A stretch of 64,000 bases of DNA from Streptomyces netropsis (GTDB lineage Bacteria > Actinomycetota > Actinomycetes > Streptomycetales > Streptomycetaceae), in assembly GCF_014203545.1 (NCBI RefSeq), contig NZ_JACHJG010000017.1, forward strand, positions 1 through 64,000. Direction: 5' to 3'. Made by a program: the position numbers and the translations under genes. Under the pieces are notes generated by a model. It worked only from the letters and a program-made list of their open reading frames with translations. It made no database searches and was not told the origin of the DNA. The first letter of the stretch is position 1. Every line of letters starts with the position of its first letter. Positions 35,437-44,425 of this stretch are shown here, in pieces.

Positions 35437-36269
35437 GGGCGTTCCCGTCTTCGTCGGGGCGGCGCGGTCGCGGGTGGGGCGCGGCCGTGGTCACGGCGTG
35501 CAGCGGCGGGAGCGGCTGCGATGGCGGGGCTTATCTCAACTCTCGGTAAATGAATCGTAATGGAGAGTAAAGAGGTGGGGGAAGTTCTCCAGGGCTGAAG
35601 GAAGGCGACTTCCTTCCAATGAGTGAATCTGTACGCCTATCCGCTTGTCGCTCCATCCCTCTATCTGGTCCACACGGCACTGGTGTCGGGCGCGGCCGGA
35701 CGCCCGAGGGGAGTGCGGGAGACCCTGGGTGGTTTGGGGTGAAGGGGGGTGGATTCGGCGTTTACCCTCTCGTTGGGGCGTGTTTACCGTCCGCGATCGG
35801 AATTCGGCCCCGCTCGGCATGAAACCGAACATCCGGCACCCGGGGCGAGGTGAACGGTTGCCTGGGTGTCAATGGCGTGTACATGCTCTGGCCTGTGAGG
35901 TCGGTTTCGTCGACGCCGAGCGACTGGCGCGCTGTGGCTCAATCCGAGGGTCCGGGCTGAAAAGCGATGAAAACGGAACCCATTTCAGTCGACGCTTCCG
36001 TGGGCCCGATGACGGAGACCGGGAGCGGGTCGGCCGAGAAGTGGACGGGAGAAATCCGGAATGCGCGGGCGTGCGTCAGGGGGAACGTGGGGGCCGGCAT
36101 CGGGGACGGGTATCTCCCTGCCGCTCCTTGAGCGGTGAGAAATGCCCTCCGGACGGATGTGTCATCCGTCCGGAGGTCGCCGGGCGCTATTCCGACGGCC
36201 AGGCTCCCTTGGGCGCCCCGCTGCGGCGAGTTCCTCAATTGCCGTCAGTGGGCGGCTGATCGGTGAGCG
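35437..36269. other. 833-bp intergenic region
   Basis: No convincing gene: open frames here have poor codon bias on both strands. Positions 35536-35600 are AT-rich for this genome and probably hold the promoter of the SulP gene. GCGTTTACC-like repeats occur at about 35759 and 35781. The only strong structure is the hairpin at 36146-36176. Confidence 0.6.
36146..36176 (-). terminator. 13-bp perfect stem after the MinD/CooC-like gene
   Basis: CCTCCGGACGGAT at 36146-36158 pairs perfectly with ATCCGTCCGGAGG at 36164-36176 over 5 bases. It lies 94 bases beyond the stop of the leftward ATPase gene. Confidence 0.7.
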
Positions 36270-37262
36270 TCAGACGGGCTGTGCGGCGGCCAGCAGTCGC
36301 TCACCCAGAACGAAACTGGGGTCGACCTGAGCCGCCAGATCGGCGCCTGTCTTCGCGTTGCCCCAACTCTCCGCGTTCTTGAGGTGGAAGTGCACCATCT
36401 GGCGTGTGTAGCGCTGCCAGTCACGCCGCTCGTACGCACCGTCCGCCGCCTCGCGCAGCGTGCGCAGCGCCTCGCGGTTGGGCCCTTCGAGGAGCTCGAA
36501 GAGGGCTGGCCGGCCCTTCTCCATGGCGCGCACCCAGTCGGAGTGGGCGAGCGTGGTGAGCAGGTCGTCGCCGACCTCCGCGCGCAGGAAGTCCAGGTCG
36601 TCGGCGCCCTGCACCTTGTTGCCGATCACCTTCAGGCAGACGCCGAAGTCCCGGGCGTACTCCTTGTACTGACGGTAGACCGAGACACCCTTACGGGTCG
36701 GTTCGGCGACGAGGAACGTGATGTCGAAGCGGGTGAACATCCCGGAGGCGAAGGAGTCGCTGCCCGCAGTCATGTCGACGACGACGTACTCGCCGGGTCC
36801 GTCGACAAGGTGATTGAGGCACAGCTCGACCGCGCCGACCTTCGAGTGGTAGCAGGCGACGCCCAGGTCCGACTCCGTGAAGGGGCCGGTCGCCATCAAT
36901 CGGACGGCGGCATCGTCGTCCAGTCGTACGGTGCGGGCGCAGGCCTCGAAGATCGGGTTTTCCTCACCGATCCGCAGCAGCCGCGAGCCCTCGCCCGGCG
37001 GCGTTGTCTTGATCATGGTTTCGGCGGAGGCGATGCGAGGGTTCGTGCCGCGCAGGTAGTCCTTGATCAGCGGCAGGTGCGCGCCCATCGCGGGGAGTGC
37101 CGCCGTCTCCGCCTCGTCCAGACCGAGCGCCGCGCCGAGATGCTGATTGATGTCGGCGTCCACCGCGATGACGGGGACCCGGTCGGCGGCGAGATGGCGG
37201 ATGAACAGTGAGGACAGCGTGGTCTTGCCGCTGCCGCCCTTCCCTACGAAAGCGATCTTCAT
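36270..37262 (-). CDS. MinD/CooC-like P-loop ATPase
   Basis: A 330-residue SIMIBI-class ATPase starting MKIAFVGKGGSGKTTLS, an intact deviant Walker A. VDADINQHLG follows near residue 38 and VVVDMTAGSDSFASG near 160. It resembles CooC-type metal-insertion ATPases and MinD relatives; the client is not evident. ATG 37262 is used; GTG 37271 would add three residues. It is divergent from the Fic-fold gene with about 100 bases between the starts. Confidence 0.88.
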   Translation of the reverse strand: MKIAFVGKGGSGKTTLSSLFIRHLAADRVPVIAVDADINQHLGAALGLDEAETAALPAMGAHLPLIKDYLRGTNPRIASAETMIKTTPPGEGSRLLRIGEENPIFEACARTVRLDDDAAVRLMATGPFTESDLGVACYHSKVGAVELCLNHLVDGPGEYVVVDMTAGSDSFASGMFTRFDITFLVAEPTRKGVSVYRQYKEYARDFGVCLKVIGNKVQGADDLDFLRAEVGDDLLTTLAHSDWVRAMEKGRPALFELLEGPNREALRTLREAADGAYERRDWQRYTRQMVHFHLKNAESWGNAKTGADLAAQVDPSFVLGERLLAAAQPV

Positions 37263-37363
37263 GTTCACCAAGCGTAGGTGCGTAAGCGCGGAAAGTGAGA
37301 GCTGTGAGTGAAGAAAACCACTCCTTCGAGGGGTGTGAGGCCGAAGTGCGTACTGTCTTACCC

Positions 37364-38185
37364 ATGAGTACGACAGCCGATCCGCTCGCCGCCCTGGGCT
37401 CGCTTCCTGGCGTTGCCGACTCCGTGGACTCCGTACGCAAGGCGGTGGACCGCGTGTACGGCCACCGGGTGATGCGCCGCCGCAGCAACGAGGTCACCGC
37501 CGAGGCGGCGCTGCGCGGCGCCCGGGGCTCGGCCGCGCTGTCGGGGGCCGACTGGGCGCTCGAGGAGGTGCGCCGGCGGTCCGACTTCGGCGTCGAGGGA
37601 GAGCCGCGCACGGTGGGCGCGGCACTGCGGCTGACCGCAGAGTCGGGGCAACTGCTGAGCGTGTGGCGGCAGTCGCCGCTTCGTGTGCTGGCCAGGCTGC
37701 ACCTGGTGGCGGCTGGCGGGGCCCGGCCGGATGACACCGTGGGCCGCCCGCGGCTGGCGGGTGAGCCGGTCGACGAGCCGCTGATCGAGCTGGCGCTGCC
37801 GGGCGCGGACGAGGTGGCAGGTCGGCTCGAAGGGCTGGCAGGGCTGCTGATCGCGGGCAGCGAGGCGCCCGCGCTGGTGACGGCGGCGGTGGTGCACGGC
37901 GAGCTCCTCGCCCTGCGCCCGTTCGGGTCGTGCAACGGCCTGGTCGCGCGGGCCGCCGAGCGGATCGTGCTGATCGGCAGTGGGCTGGACCCCAAGTCGA
38001 TCTGCCCGTCGGAGGTGGGGCACGCGGAGTTGGGGCGCGCGGCCTATCTGGGCGCGCTCGACGGCTACGCGTCCGGGACCCCGGATGGTGTGGCGTCCTG
38101 GATCACGCACTGCGCCCGTGCTGTCGAGCTGGGTGTGCGCGAGAGTACGGCCGTGTGCGAGGCGCTCCAACGCGGTGCGGCCTGA
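37364..38185 (+). CDS. Fic-fold protein with degenerate active-site motif
   Basis: A 273-residue helical protein whose C-terminal half follows the Fic fold. At the expected place, residues 185-196 read RPFGSCNGLVAR, against the canonical HPFx(D/E)GNGRxxR. The catalytic His is Arg, the acidic residue is Ser, one Gly is Cys and the phosphate-binding Arg is Leu. AMP-transfer activity is therefore unlikely. TACTGT at 37351-37356 ends 7 bases before ATG 37364, which suggests a leaderless transcript. In related genomes I recall this gene labelled an oxidoreductase, which the sequence does not support. Confidence 0.8.
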   Translation: MSTTADPLAALGSLPGVADSVDSVRKAVDRVYGHRVMRRRSNEVTAEAALRGARGSAALSGADWALEEVRRRSDFGVEGEPRTVGAALRLTAESGQLLSVWRQSPLRVLARLHLVAAGGARPDDTVGRPRLAGEPVDEPLIELALPGADEVAGRLEGLAGLLIAGSEAPALVTAAVVHGELLALRPFGSCNGLVARAAERIVLIGSGLDPKSICPSEVGHAELGRAAYLGALDGYASGTPDGVASWITHCARAVELGVRESTAVCEALQRGAA

Positions 38186-38319
38186 CGGTTCTCCGTCAAC
38201 AGGGTCTGGGGGAAGTCCCCGCAACACGCCCTGGGGCAAGCCGGATGGGGTCGGGTGTGTCCCGTCACCGTCGGGTGATGCCCGTCATCAGGGGGGGCGG
38301 CAGGAGGCGGACAGGGTTG

Positions 38320-38350
38320 CGGCGGTACCGGTCAAGCTCTGGTACCGCCG
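38320..38350. terminator. 10-bp perfect stem in the 38186-38607 gap
   Basis: CGGCGGTACC at 38320-38329 pairs with GGTACCGCCG at 38341-38350. It lies 135 bases after the Fic-fold gene and before the convergent HAD gene. A T-rich stretch near 38590-38610 lies beside the HAD stop. No gene is supported in the 420-base gap. Confidence 0.5.
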
Positions 38351-38607
38351 CTGGCACGTCGGCCGAGTTACCATGCGTGCACGAGATTTGCCCATCAGGC
38401 CGGGATCTTCGCCCGTTACCTGGTGCGGCTGGCCCGTAATCGACGGGTCGGCGTCGCGTGGGTGCTCGGCTTTCGTGCTTCGGTCCGTGGGCCTACTGCG
38501 TTGAAGGCATCCTCTCGGATGTCCCTGGTCTCGCGGGCCGTCAACTCCTTTCTACTCCTGTCGTGGTGGAAGCGGAAGCCCAAGCCGCGGTTTCTTTACT
38601 TTTAGTC

Positions 38608-39450
38608 TTAAAACCGGTCAAGGCGGACGTAGGGCGGTCGTCGTCGGCTGGCGAACCAGACCAGGCCGGCCGTAGCGGCGGCGCCGACCGCGGCCGCCGC
38701 CATCAGAGCCGGGCGCGAGGGCATCGGCAGGGTCGACACGCGCTGCTTGAGTCGTACCGGGCGGGTGAAGGTGAGCATCGGCCAGTCGCGGGCGATCGCC
38801 TCACGGCGCAGTGCGCGGTCCGGGTTGACCGCGTGCGGGTGGCCGATCGATTCCAGCATCGGGATGTCGGTCGCGGAGTCGCTGTAGGCGTAGCAGCGCG
38901 CCAGGTCGTAGCCCTCCGACTCCGCGAGCTCCCGGATGGCCTCGGCCTTGGTCGGGCCGTAGGCGTAGTACTCCACCTCGCCGGTGAAGGCGCCGTCCTT
39001 GACGACCATCCGGGTGGCGACGACCCGGTCGGCGCCCAGCAGCTCGCCGATCGGCTCCACCACCTCGGCGCCCGAGGTGCTGACGATCACCACATCGCGC
39101 CCTGCGGTGTGGTGCTCCTCGATGAGGGAGGCTGCTTCGTCGTAAATGATCGGATCGATGAGTTCGTGCAGGGTCTCGGCGACGATCTCCCGCACCTGCT
39201 GGACATTCCAGCCACGGCACAGTTCGGAGAGATACTGGCGCATCCGCTCCATCTGGTCGTGGTCGGCCCCACCGACCAGGAAGACGAACTGGATGTACGC
39301 GGTGCGCAACACGGCGCGCCTGTTGATCAAGCCGCCTTGGTAGAAGGACTTGCTGAAGGTGAGCGTGCTCGACTTCGCAATGACCGTCTTGTCCAGATCA
39401 AAGAACGCGGCTGTCCGAGGGAGCGAGTGGTTTTCCACGTCGCCGAGCAT
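38608..39450 (-). CDS. HAD-superfamily IB phosphatase (SerB/PSPase-like)
   Basis: A 280-residue protein. HAD motif I is AAFFDLDKTVI near residue 15, motif II is VIVSTSGAE near 121, the lysine lies in YGPTKAEAI near 170, and motif III is AYSDSATDIPML near 188. A C-terminal membrane segment (about 250-268) anchors it. Relatives include phosphoserine phosphatase-like and glycerophosphate phosphatases; the substrate is unknown. ATG 39450 has GGAGGG 6 bases upstream. It is divergent from the Tad operon, matching the Rv3661-Rv3660c order of M. tuberculosis from memory. Confidence 0.92.
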   Translation of the reverse strand: MLGDVENHSLPRTAAFFDLDKTVIAKSSTLTFSKSFYQGGLINRRAVLRTAYIQFVFLVGGADHDQMERMRQYLSELCRGWNVQQVREIVAETLHELIDPIIYDEAASLIEEHHTAGRDVVIVSTSGAEVVEPIGELLGADRVVATRMVVKDGAFTGEVEYYAYGPTKAEAIRELAESEGYDLARCYAYSDSATDIPMLESIGHPHAVNPDRALRREAIARDWPMLTFTRPVRLKQRVSTLPMPSRPALMAAAAVGAAATAGLVWFASRRRPPYVRLDRF

Positions 39451-39556
39451 AGGCCGCCCTCCATTCGGCGTAAGCTGAGGCGTGTGGGTTTGCCTGAGAA
39501 GGCTCTCGGGTACACCATGGAAGTCACGGATCGTTCGCGACCGTGTCTAACCCGGT

Positions 39557-39622
39557 CCGACTCCTCCCCCCCCGAGTCGGCCGTGGGGACGACCCCCGCT
39601 CTCCCCCCCGGCGGGGGTCGTC
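39557..39622. other. Two hairpins in the HAD-ssd divergent gap
   Basis: CCGACTC pairs with GAGTCGG at about 39557-39579, and GACGACCCCCGC (39588-39599) pairs with GCGGGGGTCGTC (39611-39622). They lie in the 450-base gap between divergent genes, 280 bases before ssd, where no gene is supported. They could be an attenuator in the ssd leader or the end of an unseen small transcript. Confidence 0.5.
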
Positions 39623-39900
39623 GCATGTCCGGATGCATTTTGAGCGCCCTCATCCCGCGTTCCTCCCCCTGGTTCGGCCCACCCGGCCGTGGTCTCTCCT
39701 ACTTCCTACACGTCACGCTGGGTAATCGGCGTGCTGCTCTCCGGAAGTCACCGGTATAGGTGAGCGGGATATTCACAACCGTTGAGTTGTCCACAGTTTT
39801 TGTTCAAGATCCACAAGGTTTTCCAGTTCGCTGCACGGTGATTCCCCGCGAGTTCCGCGATGTTCGCGGAAGAGAGAGCGCGTAGTGGGAGGGGGAGACC

Positions 39901-41013
39901 GTGACCGGATCCATCACATCCGATTGGCGGACGGCCGCCGTCGCCGGAAGGCCGGACGGGCCGCTGGTCGTCACGGAGGACGAGGGGCTGCTGGACGACC
40001 TGCTGCGGCTGTGCGCCGCCGCCGGGGCCGTGCCCGAAGTCGCTCATGGAATGCCCGCGCGCAGGGGGAGCTGGGAGAGCGCGCCGCTGGTCCTGGTCGG
40101 TGACGACTGCGCGGCCCGGCTCGGCGGCGCCATGCGCAGGGAGGGGGTGGTGCTGGTCGGCAGGGACCAGGACGACCCCGGCGTCTGGCAGCGCGCGGTG
40201 GGCATCGGGGCCCGCAATGTGGTGCTCCTGCCCGATGGCGAGAGTTGGCTGGTCGACAGGATCGCCGACGCCGTGGAAGGCGTCGGCCGCCCGGCTCTCA
40301 CGGTGGGGGTGATCGGCGGCCGGGGCGGCGCCGGGGCGAGCACGCTCGCCTGCGCCCTGGCGGTCGGCGCAGCCCGCGCGGGCCGGCGCACGATGCTGAT
40401 CGACGGCGATCCGCTGGGCGGTGGGCTCGATGTGCTGCTCGGTGGAGAGAAGGCCGAGGGGCTGCGATGGCCGGCCTTCGCCGACTCGCGGGGCCGGGTG
40501 GCCGGGCGGGCGCTGGAGGAAGCGCTGCCCGAGCTGCATTCGCTGCGGGTCCTCAGCTGGGACCGGGGCGACTGTCTCGCGGTGCCGTCCGACGCCATGC
40601 GGGCCGTTCTGGCCGCGGCCCGCAGGCGGGGCGGGGCAGTGGTCGTGGACCTGCCGCGCCGACTCGACGACGCGGCGGTGGCAGCTCTCGAACAGGTGGA
40701 TGTGGGGCTGGTGGTCGTGCCCGCGGAGCTGCGAGCCGTCGCGGCCGCCCACCGGGTCGCCTCGATGGTCGGCATGGTCCTGAGCGACCTCCGGCTGGTG
40801 ACGCGTGCGCAGGTCGGCTCGGGGCTGCGGGGCGAAGAGATCTCGAACCTCCTCGGCCTGCCCCTGGCGGGCGAACTCCCACCCGAGCCGGGCCTGTCGG
40901 ACGCCCTGCTCGCCGGCCGGCCGCCGGGGAGCGGCGAGCGCGGGCCGCTGGCACGATTCTGCGCGGAATTCTGGGCGCGGACATCGGCCGACGGCGCGGG
41001 CGTGCCGGCATGA
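39901..41013 (+). CDS. ssd: Septum-site-determining/CpaE-like protein Ssd
   Basis: A 370-residue MinD/ParA-fold protein with an N-terminal receiver-like domain (about 20-125) and a P-loop-like loop near 138-148. That loop reads GGRGGAGAST: both lysines of the usual KGGxGKT are replaced, by Arg and Ala. DGDPLGGGLDVLLGG follows near residue 162. From memory, mycobacterial Ssd (Rv3660c) blocks septation when over-made and sits in the same Tad locus. Here it may position or power the pilus machine. GTG 39901 has GGAGGGGGAG upstream; the gene overlaps tadA (ATGA). Confidence 0.88.
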   Translation: MTGSITSDWRTAAVAGRPDGPLVVTEDEGLLDDLLRLCAAAGAVPEVAHGMPARRGSWESAPLVLVGDDCAARLGGAMRREGVVLVGRDQDDPGVWQRAVGIGARNVVLLPDGESWLVDRIADAVEGVGRPALTVGVIGGRGGAGASTLACALAVGAARAGRRTMLIDGDPLGGGLDVLLGGEKAEGLRWPAFADSRGRVAGRALEEALPELHSLRVLSWDRGDCLAVPSDAMRAVLAAARRRGGAVVVDLPRRLDDAAVAALEQVDVGLVVVPAELRAVAAAHRVASMVGMVLSDLRLVTRAQVGSGLRGEEISNLLGLPLAGELPPEPGLSDALLAGRPPGSGERGPLARFCAEFWARTSADGAGVPA

Positions 41014-42167
41014 GCGCCGAGCTGCTGGACGCGGTGCGCCTGCGGCTGGCGGAGAGCGGGGTGGAGCCGACGCCCGCGCGGGTCGCGGAGGCGTTGCGCC
41101 GGGAAGGCCGACTGCTCGGGGACGCCGAAGTGCTCGGCGTCGCCGCCCGGCTGCGGTCCGAACTGATCGGCACCGGGCCGCTCGAGCCCCTGCTCTCCGC
41201 ACCCGAGGTCACCGATGTCCTGGTCACCGCGCCCGACCAGGTGTGGGTGGACCGCGGAGCGGGCCTGGAGCGCGCTGATGTGTCCTTCCCCGACGCGGCG
41301 GCGGTGCGTAGGCTGGCGCAGCGGCTCGCCGCGATCGCCGGACGCCGACTCGACGACGCCCGGCCCTGGGTGGACGCCCGGCTGCCGGACGGGACGCGTT
41401 TGCACGCCGTGCTGCCCCCGGTGGCCGTCGGCTCGACCTGTCTTTCGCTGCGGGTGGTGCGGCGCCGGGCCTTCGCGTTGGACGAGCTGGTGGCCGCCGG
41501 GACGGTACCGCCCGGCGGGCAGCGCCTGCTGCGGGCCGTGGTGGACGCCCGGCTCTCCTTCCTGATCAGCGGGGGCACGGGGTCGGGAAAGACGACCCTT
41601 CTGTCCACCCTGCTGGGGCTGGTCGCGCCCGACGAGCGGATCGTGCTGGCCGAGGACTCGGCCGAGCTGCGCCCCGAACACCCGCATGTGGTGCGGCTGG
41701 AGACACGGCCCGCCAACCAGGAGGGCACGGGGCTGGTCACCTTGCGGGACCTGGTGCGGCAGGCGCTGCGGATGCGGCCGGACCGACTGGTCGTCGGCGA
41801 GGTGCGCGGCCCGGAGGTCACCGATCTGCTGGCCGCGCTCAACACCGGACACGAGGGAGGATGCGGCACGGTTCACGCCAACGCGGCGGCGGATGTGCCC
41901 GCCAGGCTGGAAGCGCTGGGTTCGACGGCGGGGCTTGACCGCGGGGCGCTGCACAGTCAGTTGGCGGCCGCGCTGTCGGTGGTGGTCCATCTGGCGCGCG
42001 ACAGGGGTGGGCGTCGGCGGATCGCGGAACTCCACGTCCTGGACCGCGACGCCGGAGGCTTCGTGACGACTGTACCGGCGGCTGTGTGGGGCGAGGGCGG
42101 CTTCGAGCGGACGCGGGGCTGGGCCCGGCTGGCAGCGCTGTGCGAACGGGGCGGTGGTGCGCTGTGA
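41010..42167 (+). CDS. tadA: TadA/CpaF-type secretion ATPase
   Basis: A 385-residue type II/IV secretion ATPase. Walker A GGTGSGKTT is near residue 187, the Asp box is VLAEDSAELR, Walker B is RPDRLVVGEVRGPE, and the His box is GHEGGCGTVHANAA. It powers assembly of Flp-type pili or related secretion from the cytoplasmic face. It overlaps ssd and tadB by 4 bases at each end, so the operon is tightly coupled. Confidence 0.95.
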   Translation: MSAELLDAVRLRLAESGVEPTPARVAEALRREGRLLGDAEVLGVAARLRSELIGTGPLEPLLSAPEVTDVLVTAPDQVWVDRGAGLERADVSFPDAAAVRRLAQRLAAIAGRRLDDARPWVDARLPDGTRLHAVLPPVAVGSTCLSLRVVRRRAFALDELVAAGTVPPGGQRLLRAVVDARLSFLISGGTGSGKTTLLSTLLGLVAPDERIVLAEDSAELRPEHPHVVRLETRPANQEGTGLVTLRDLVRQALRMRPDRLVVGEVRGPEVTDLLAALNTGHEGGCGTVHANAAADVPARLEALGSTAGLDRGALHSQLAAALSVVVHLARDRGGRRRIAELHVLDRDAGGFVTTVPAAVWGEGGFERTRGWARLAALCERGGGAL

Positions 42168-43060
42168 CCGTTTCCGTAGCGGCGCCCCAGATGGTGGCCC
42201 CGGTGTCCGGGGCGGTGTTGAGCGCGGTGGCCTCGCTCTGGGTCTCGACGCGCCCGGGTCGGGTGTCCCGGCGGGCCAGAGCTCTGTTCGCCGGCGGCGG
42301 GGGCGTGCGTACCGGTGGCGCGTCGCTTCCGTGGGTCGAGGAGCGCGTCGGCCGATTGCTTCGATGGGGGCGGGAAAGGCGTGAGCTGCTCTGTCTTCCG
42401 GTCGGTTGTCTCGTAGCGCTGGTGGGCGAGTCGATGCTGCCGCTGATCGGTGCGGTGGCGGCCGTTCCCCTCGTACGACGGGCACTCGCCACCCGACGGC
42501 GCAAACGCGAGCGGGATCGGCGGGAGGCGGCCGTGATCGACCTGTGCGGGGCCGTCGCGGGTGATCTGCGCGCCGGGCGGCAGCCCGGCGAGGCGCTGGT
42601 GGGGCTGGTGGTGGACCTCGGGGCGGCATGGTCGGCCGTCCCGGCGGCGGCGAGGTTCGGCGGCGATGTGCCGGAAGCCCTGCGGAAGGCGGCGCGGCAG
42701 CCGGGCGCCGAGGGGCTGAACGGAGTGGCCGCCTGCTGGCAGGTCTCGGTCGACGGCGGGGCGGGGCTCGCCGCGGGGCTCGAACGGGTGGCGGCGGCCC
42801 TCAGCGCCGAGCGGGACCAACGAGAGGACCTGCACGCCCAGTTGGCAGGAACGAGGTCCACCGGCGTGATGCTCGCCGTGCTTCCGGTGCTCGCCCTTCT
42901 GATGGGCAGCGCGCTCGGGGCGGCGCCGCTGCGGGTGCTGTTGCACACCTCCGCGGGGCTGGGCTGCCTGACGCTCGGTGGCGTTCTGGAGTGCGCGGGG
43001 CTGGTGTGGACCGCTCGGATCGTACGGGCGGCCGGGGGAGCGGATGGGGGTGGGAGGTGA
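42164..43060 (+). CDS. tadB: TadB-like inner-membrane assembly protein
   Basis: A 298-residue protein of the GspF/TadB family. Membrane segments lie at about 76-105, 244-262 and 270-290. The cytoplasmic F domain has AVIDLCGAVAGDLRAGRQPGEAL near residue 130 and GLAAGLERVAAALSAERDQREDL near 205. It is expected to form the membrane platform with TadC. It starts at GTG 42164 within the tadA stop. Confidence 0.9.
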   Translation: MTVSVAAPQMVAPVSGAVLSAVASLWVSTRPGRVSRRARALFAGGGGVRTGGASLPWVEERVGRLLRWGRERRELLCLPVGCLVALVGESMLPLIGAVAAVPLVRRALATRRRKRERDRREAAVIDLCGAVAGDLRAGRQPGEALVGLVVDLGAAWSAVPAAARFGGDVPEALRKAARQPGAEGLNGVAACWQVSVDGGAGLAAGLERVAAALSAERDQREDLHAQLAGTRSTGVMLAVLPVLALLMGSALGAAPLRVLLHTSAGLGCLTLGGVLECAGLVWTARIVRAAGGADGGGR

Positions 43061-43854
43061 TGAGCGAAAAAGTTATCCACAGCCTGGGGATATTTATTTC
43101 GGTGTCCGCCGGGGGTGCGGCGTTGGTGGCCGCCCTGGGCTGGGCGCGCCGGGCGCGTGGGGGCCGCTCGGTCCGCCGGCGGGCGGTGTCGCTGCTGAGG
43201 GGGAACGCATCGGCCGGGCCGACGAATCGGCTGCGGCGGTGGTCTGGGCGGGCGGCGGTGGCGCGGGCCGGGCTTCCGGCCGCGGCGGGGGTCGCCGGTC
43301 TCGTCCTCATCGGGGGGATCACCGGGTGTGTGGTGGGGCTCGGGGTCGCGTACGGCGTGTGGCGTCGGCAGCGGCGCGACAAGCCTACCCGTGATGAGGC
43401 CGCCGCGAAGGGAGCAGAAGCCCAACTTCCGTTCGCGGCGGATCTCTTGGCGGCCTGCATGGCCGCGGGGGCCGGGCCCCGGGAGGCCGCTGCGGCGGTA
43501 GGCGCCTCGTTGGGCGGACCCGTGGGCGAGCGACTCGCTCAAGCCGCGGCCGAGGTCCGGCTCGGCGGGGAACCGCACACGGCCTGGGGTCGGCTGGGGA
43601 GCGTTCCCGGCGCCCGGGGGCTCGCCCGCTGCCTGGAGCGGGCCCAAGCGACGGGCGTGCCGGCGGTGGAGCCCATGTCGCGGCTGGCGGGCCAGTTGCG
43701 CGCCACGCGAGGGCGGATGGCGGGCATACGGGCCCGGCGCGCCGGAGTCCTGGCGACGGCCCCGCTGGGGCTGTGCTTCCTGCCCGCCTTCCTGACGGTC
43801 GGTGTGGTGCCGGTCGTCATCGGCCTGGCGAGCGGGCTCATGAAAGGCAATTGA
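43060..43854 (+). CDS. tadC: TadC-like inner-membrane assembly protein
   Basis: A 264-residue second GspF-like protein. Hydrophobic segments lie at about 10-27, 75-100 and 235-262. The F-domain core is LPFAADLLAACMAAGAGPREAA near residue 126. ATG 43060 overlaps the tadB stop by one base and has GGGAGG upstream. With TadB it completes the membrane platform. Confidence 0.9.
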   Translation: MSEKVIHSLGIFISVSAGGAALVAALGWARRARGGRSVRRRAVSLLRGNASAGPTNRLRRWSGRAAVARAGLPAAAGVAGLVLIGGITGCVVGLGVAYGVWRRQRRDKPTRDEAAAKGAEAQLPFAADLLAACMAAGAGPREAAAAVGASLGGPVGERLAQAAAEVRLGGEPHTAWGRLGSVPGARGLARCLERAQATGVPAVEPMSRLAGQLRATRGRMAGIRARRAGVLATAPLGLCFLPAFLTVGVVPVVIGLASGLMKGN

Positions 43855-43889
43855 CGATGCGTGAGGCAGAGGGACAGGGGGAGCCAGTG

Positions 43890-44087
43890 ATGGTCGTGCA
43901 GTGGTGGTCGAGGCGTTGGGCCCGGCTGAGGGTGGCGGGCGAGGACGGAATGACGACGGCGGAGTACGCGGTGGGGACGCTGGCGGCCTGCGCGCTCGCG
44001 GCGGTGCTCTACAAGGTGGTCACCGGTGGGGCGGTCGGTTCGGCGTTGCAGTCGCTGATCGTGAAGGCACTCCATGCGTCGTTCTGA
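43890..44087 (+). CDS. Flp-like pilin (DUF4244)
   Basis: A 65-residue pilin-like protein. A basic leader ends in EDG, followed by MTTAEYAVGT and a hydrophobic helix of about 22 residues. The Gly before the hydrophobic helix and the Glu-Tyr pair at +5/+6 are the class III prepilin features. No prepilin peptidase gene is in this window. ATG 43890 with GGGGGAG 7 bases before is preferred; ATG 43857 with AAAGG upstream would add 11 residues. Its end overlaps the next gene. Confidence 0.88.
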   Translation: MVVQWWSRRWARLRVAGEDGMTTAEYAVGTLAACALAAVLYKVVTGGAVGSALQSLIVKALHASF

Positions 44088-44418
44088 CGGCGGCTATGTG
44101 ACGGCGGAGGCCGCGTTGGTACTACCGACGCTGACGCTGTTCGGCATGGCACTGCTCTGGGGGCTGATGGCGGCGTCCGCGCAGATCCAGTGCGTGGACG
44201 CGGCCCGTGCGGGCGCTCGGGCGGCGGCCCGGTCGGAGCCGGCGTCGGCGGCGGTCGCCGCCGCCAGATCGGCCGCTCCGGCCGGGGCCCGGATCGCGCT
44301 GGCGAGGGAGGGGGATCTGGTGCGGGTGCGGGTCGATGCCCGAACCGCCGGCCCGGGGCCGCTGACGGTGCGGCTGGGTGGGGAGGCGGTGGCCCTTGCG
44401 GAGGAGACGGTGGGGTGA
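44074..44418 (+). CDS. TadE-family pseudopilin
   Basis: A 114-residue protein starting MRRSDGGYVTAEAALVLPTL, the TadE pattern with Gly before the cleavage point and Glu at +5 or so, then a membrane helix to about residue 38. The C-terminal half is a small extracellular domain. It overlaps the pilin gene by 14 bases and is followed 7 bases later by the last gene of the operon. Expected to be a minor pilin. Confidence 0.9.
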   Translation: MRRSDGGYVTAEAALVLPTLTLFGMALLWGLMAASAQIQCVDAARAGARAAARSEPASAAVAAARSAAPAGARIALAREGDLVRVRVDARTAGPGPLTVRLGGEAVALAEETVG

Positions 44419-44425
44419 CGGGGGC

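Noticed and set aside
35645..36259. 204-residue open frame in the gap after the SulP gene
   Set aside because: Poor third-position GC, no ribosome-binding site and no motif; treated as intergenic.
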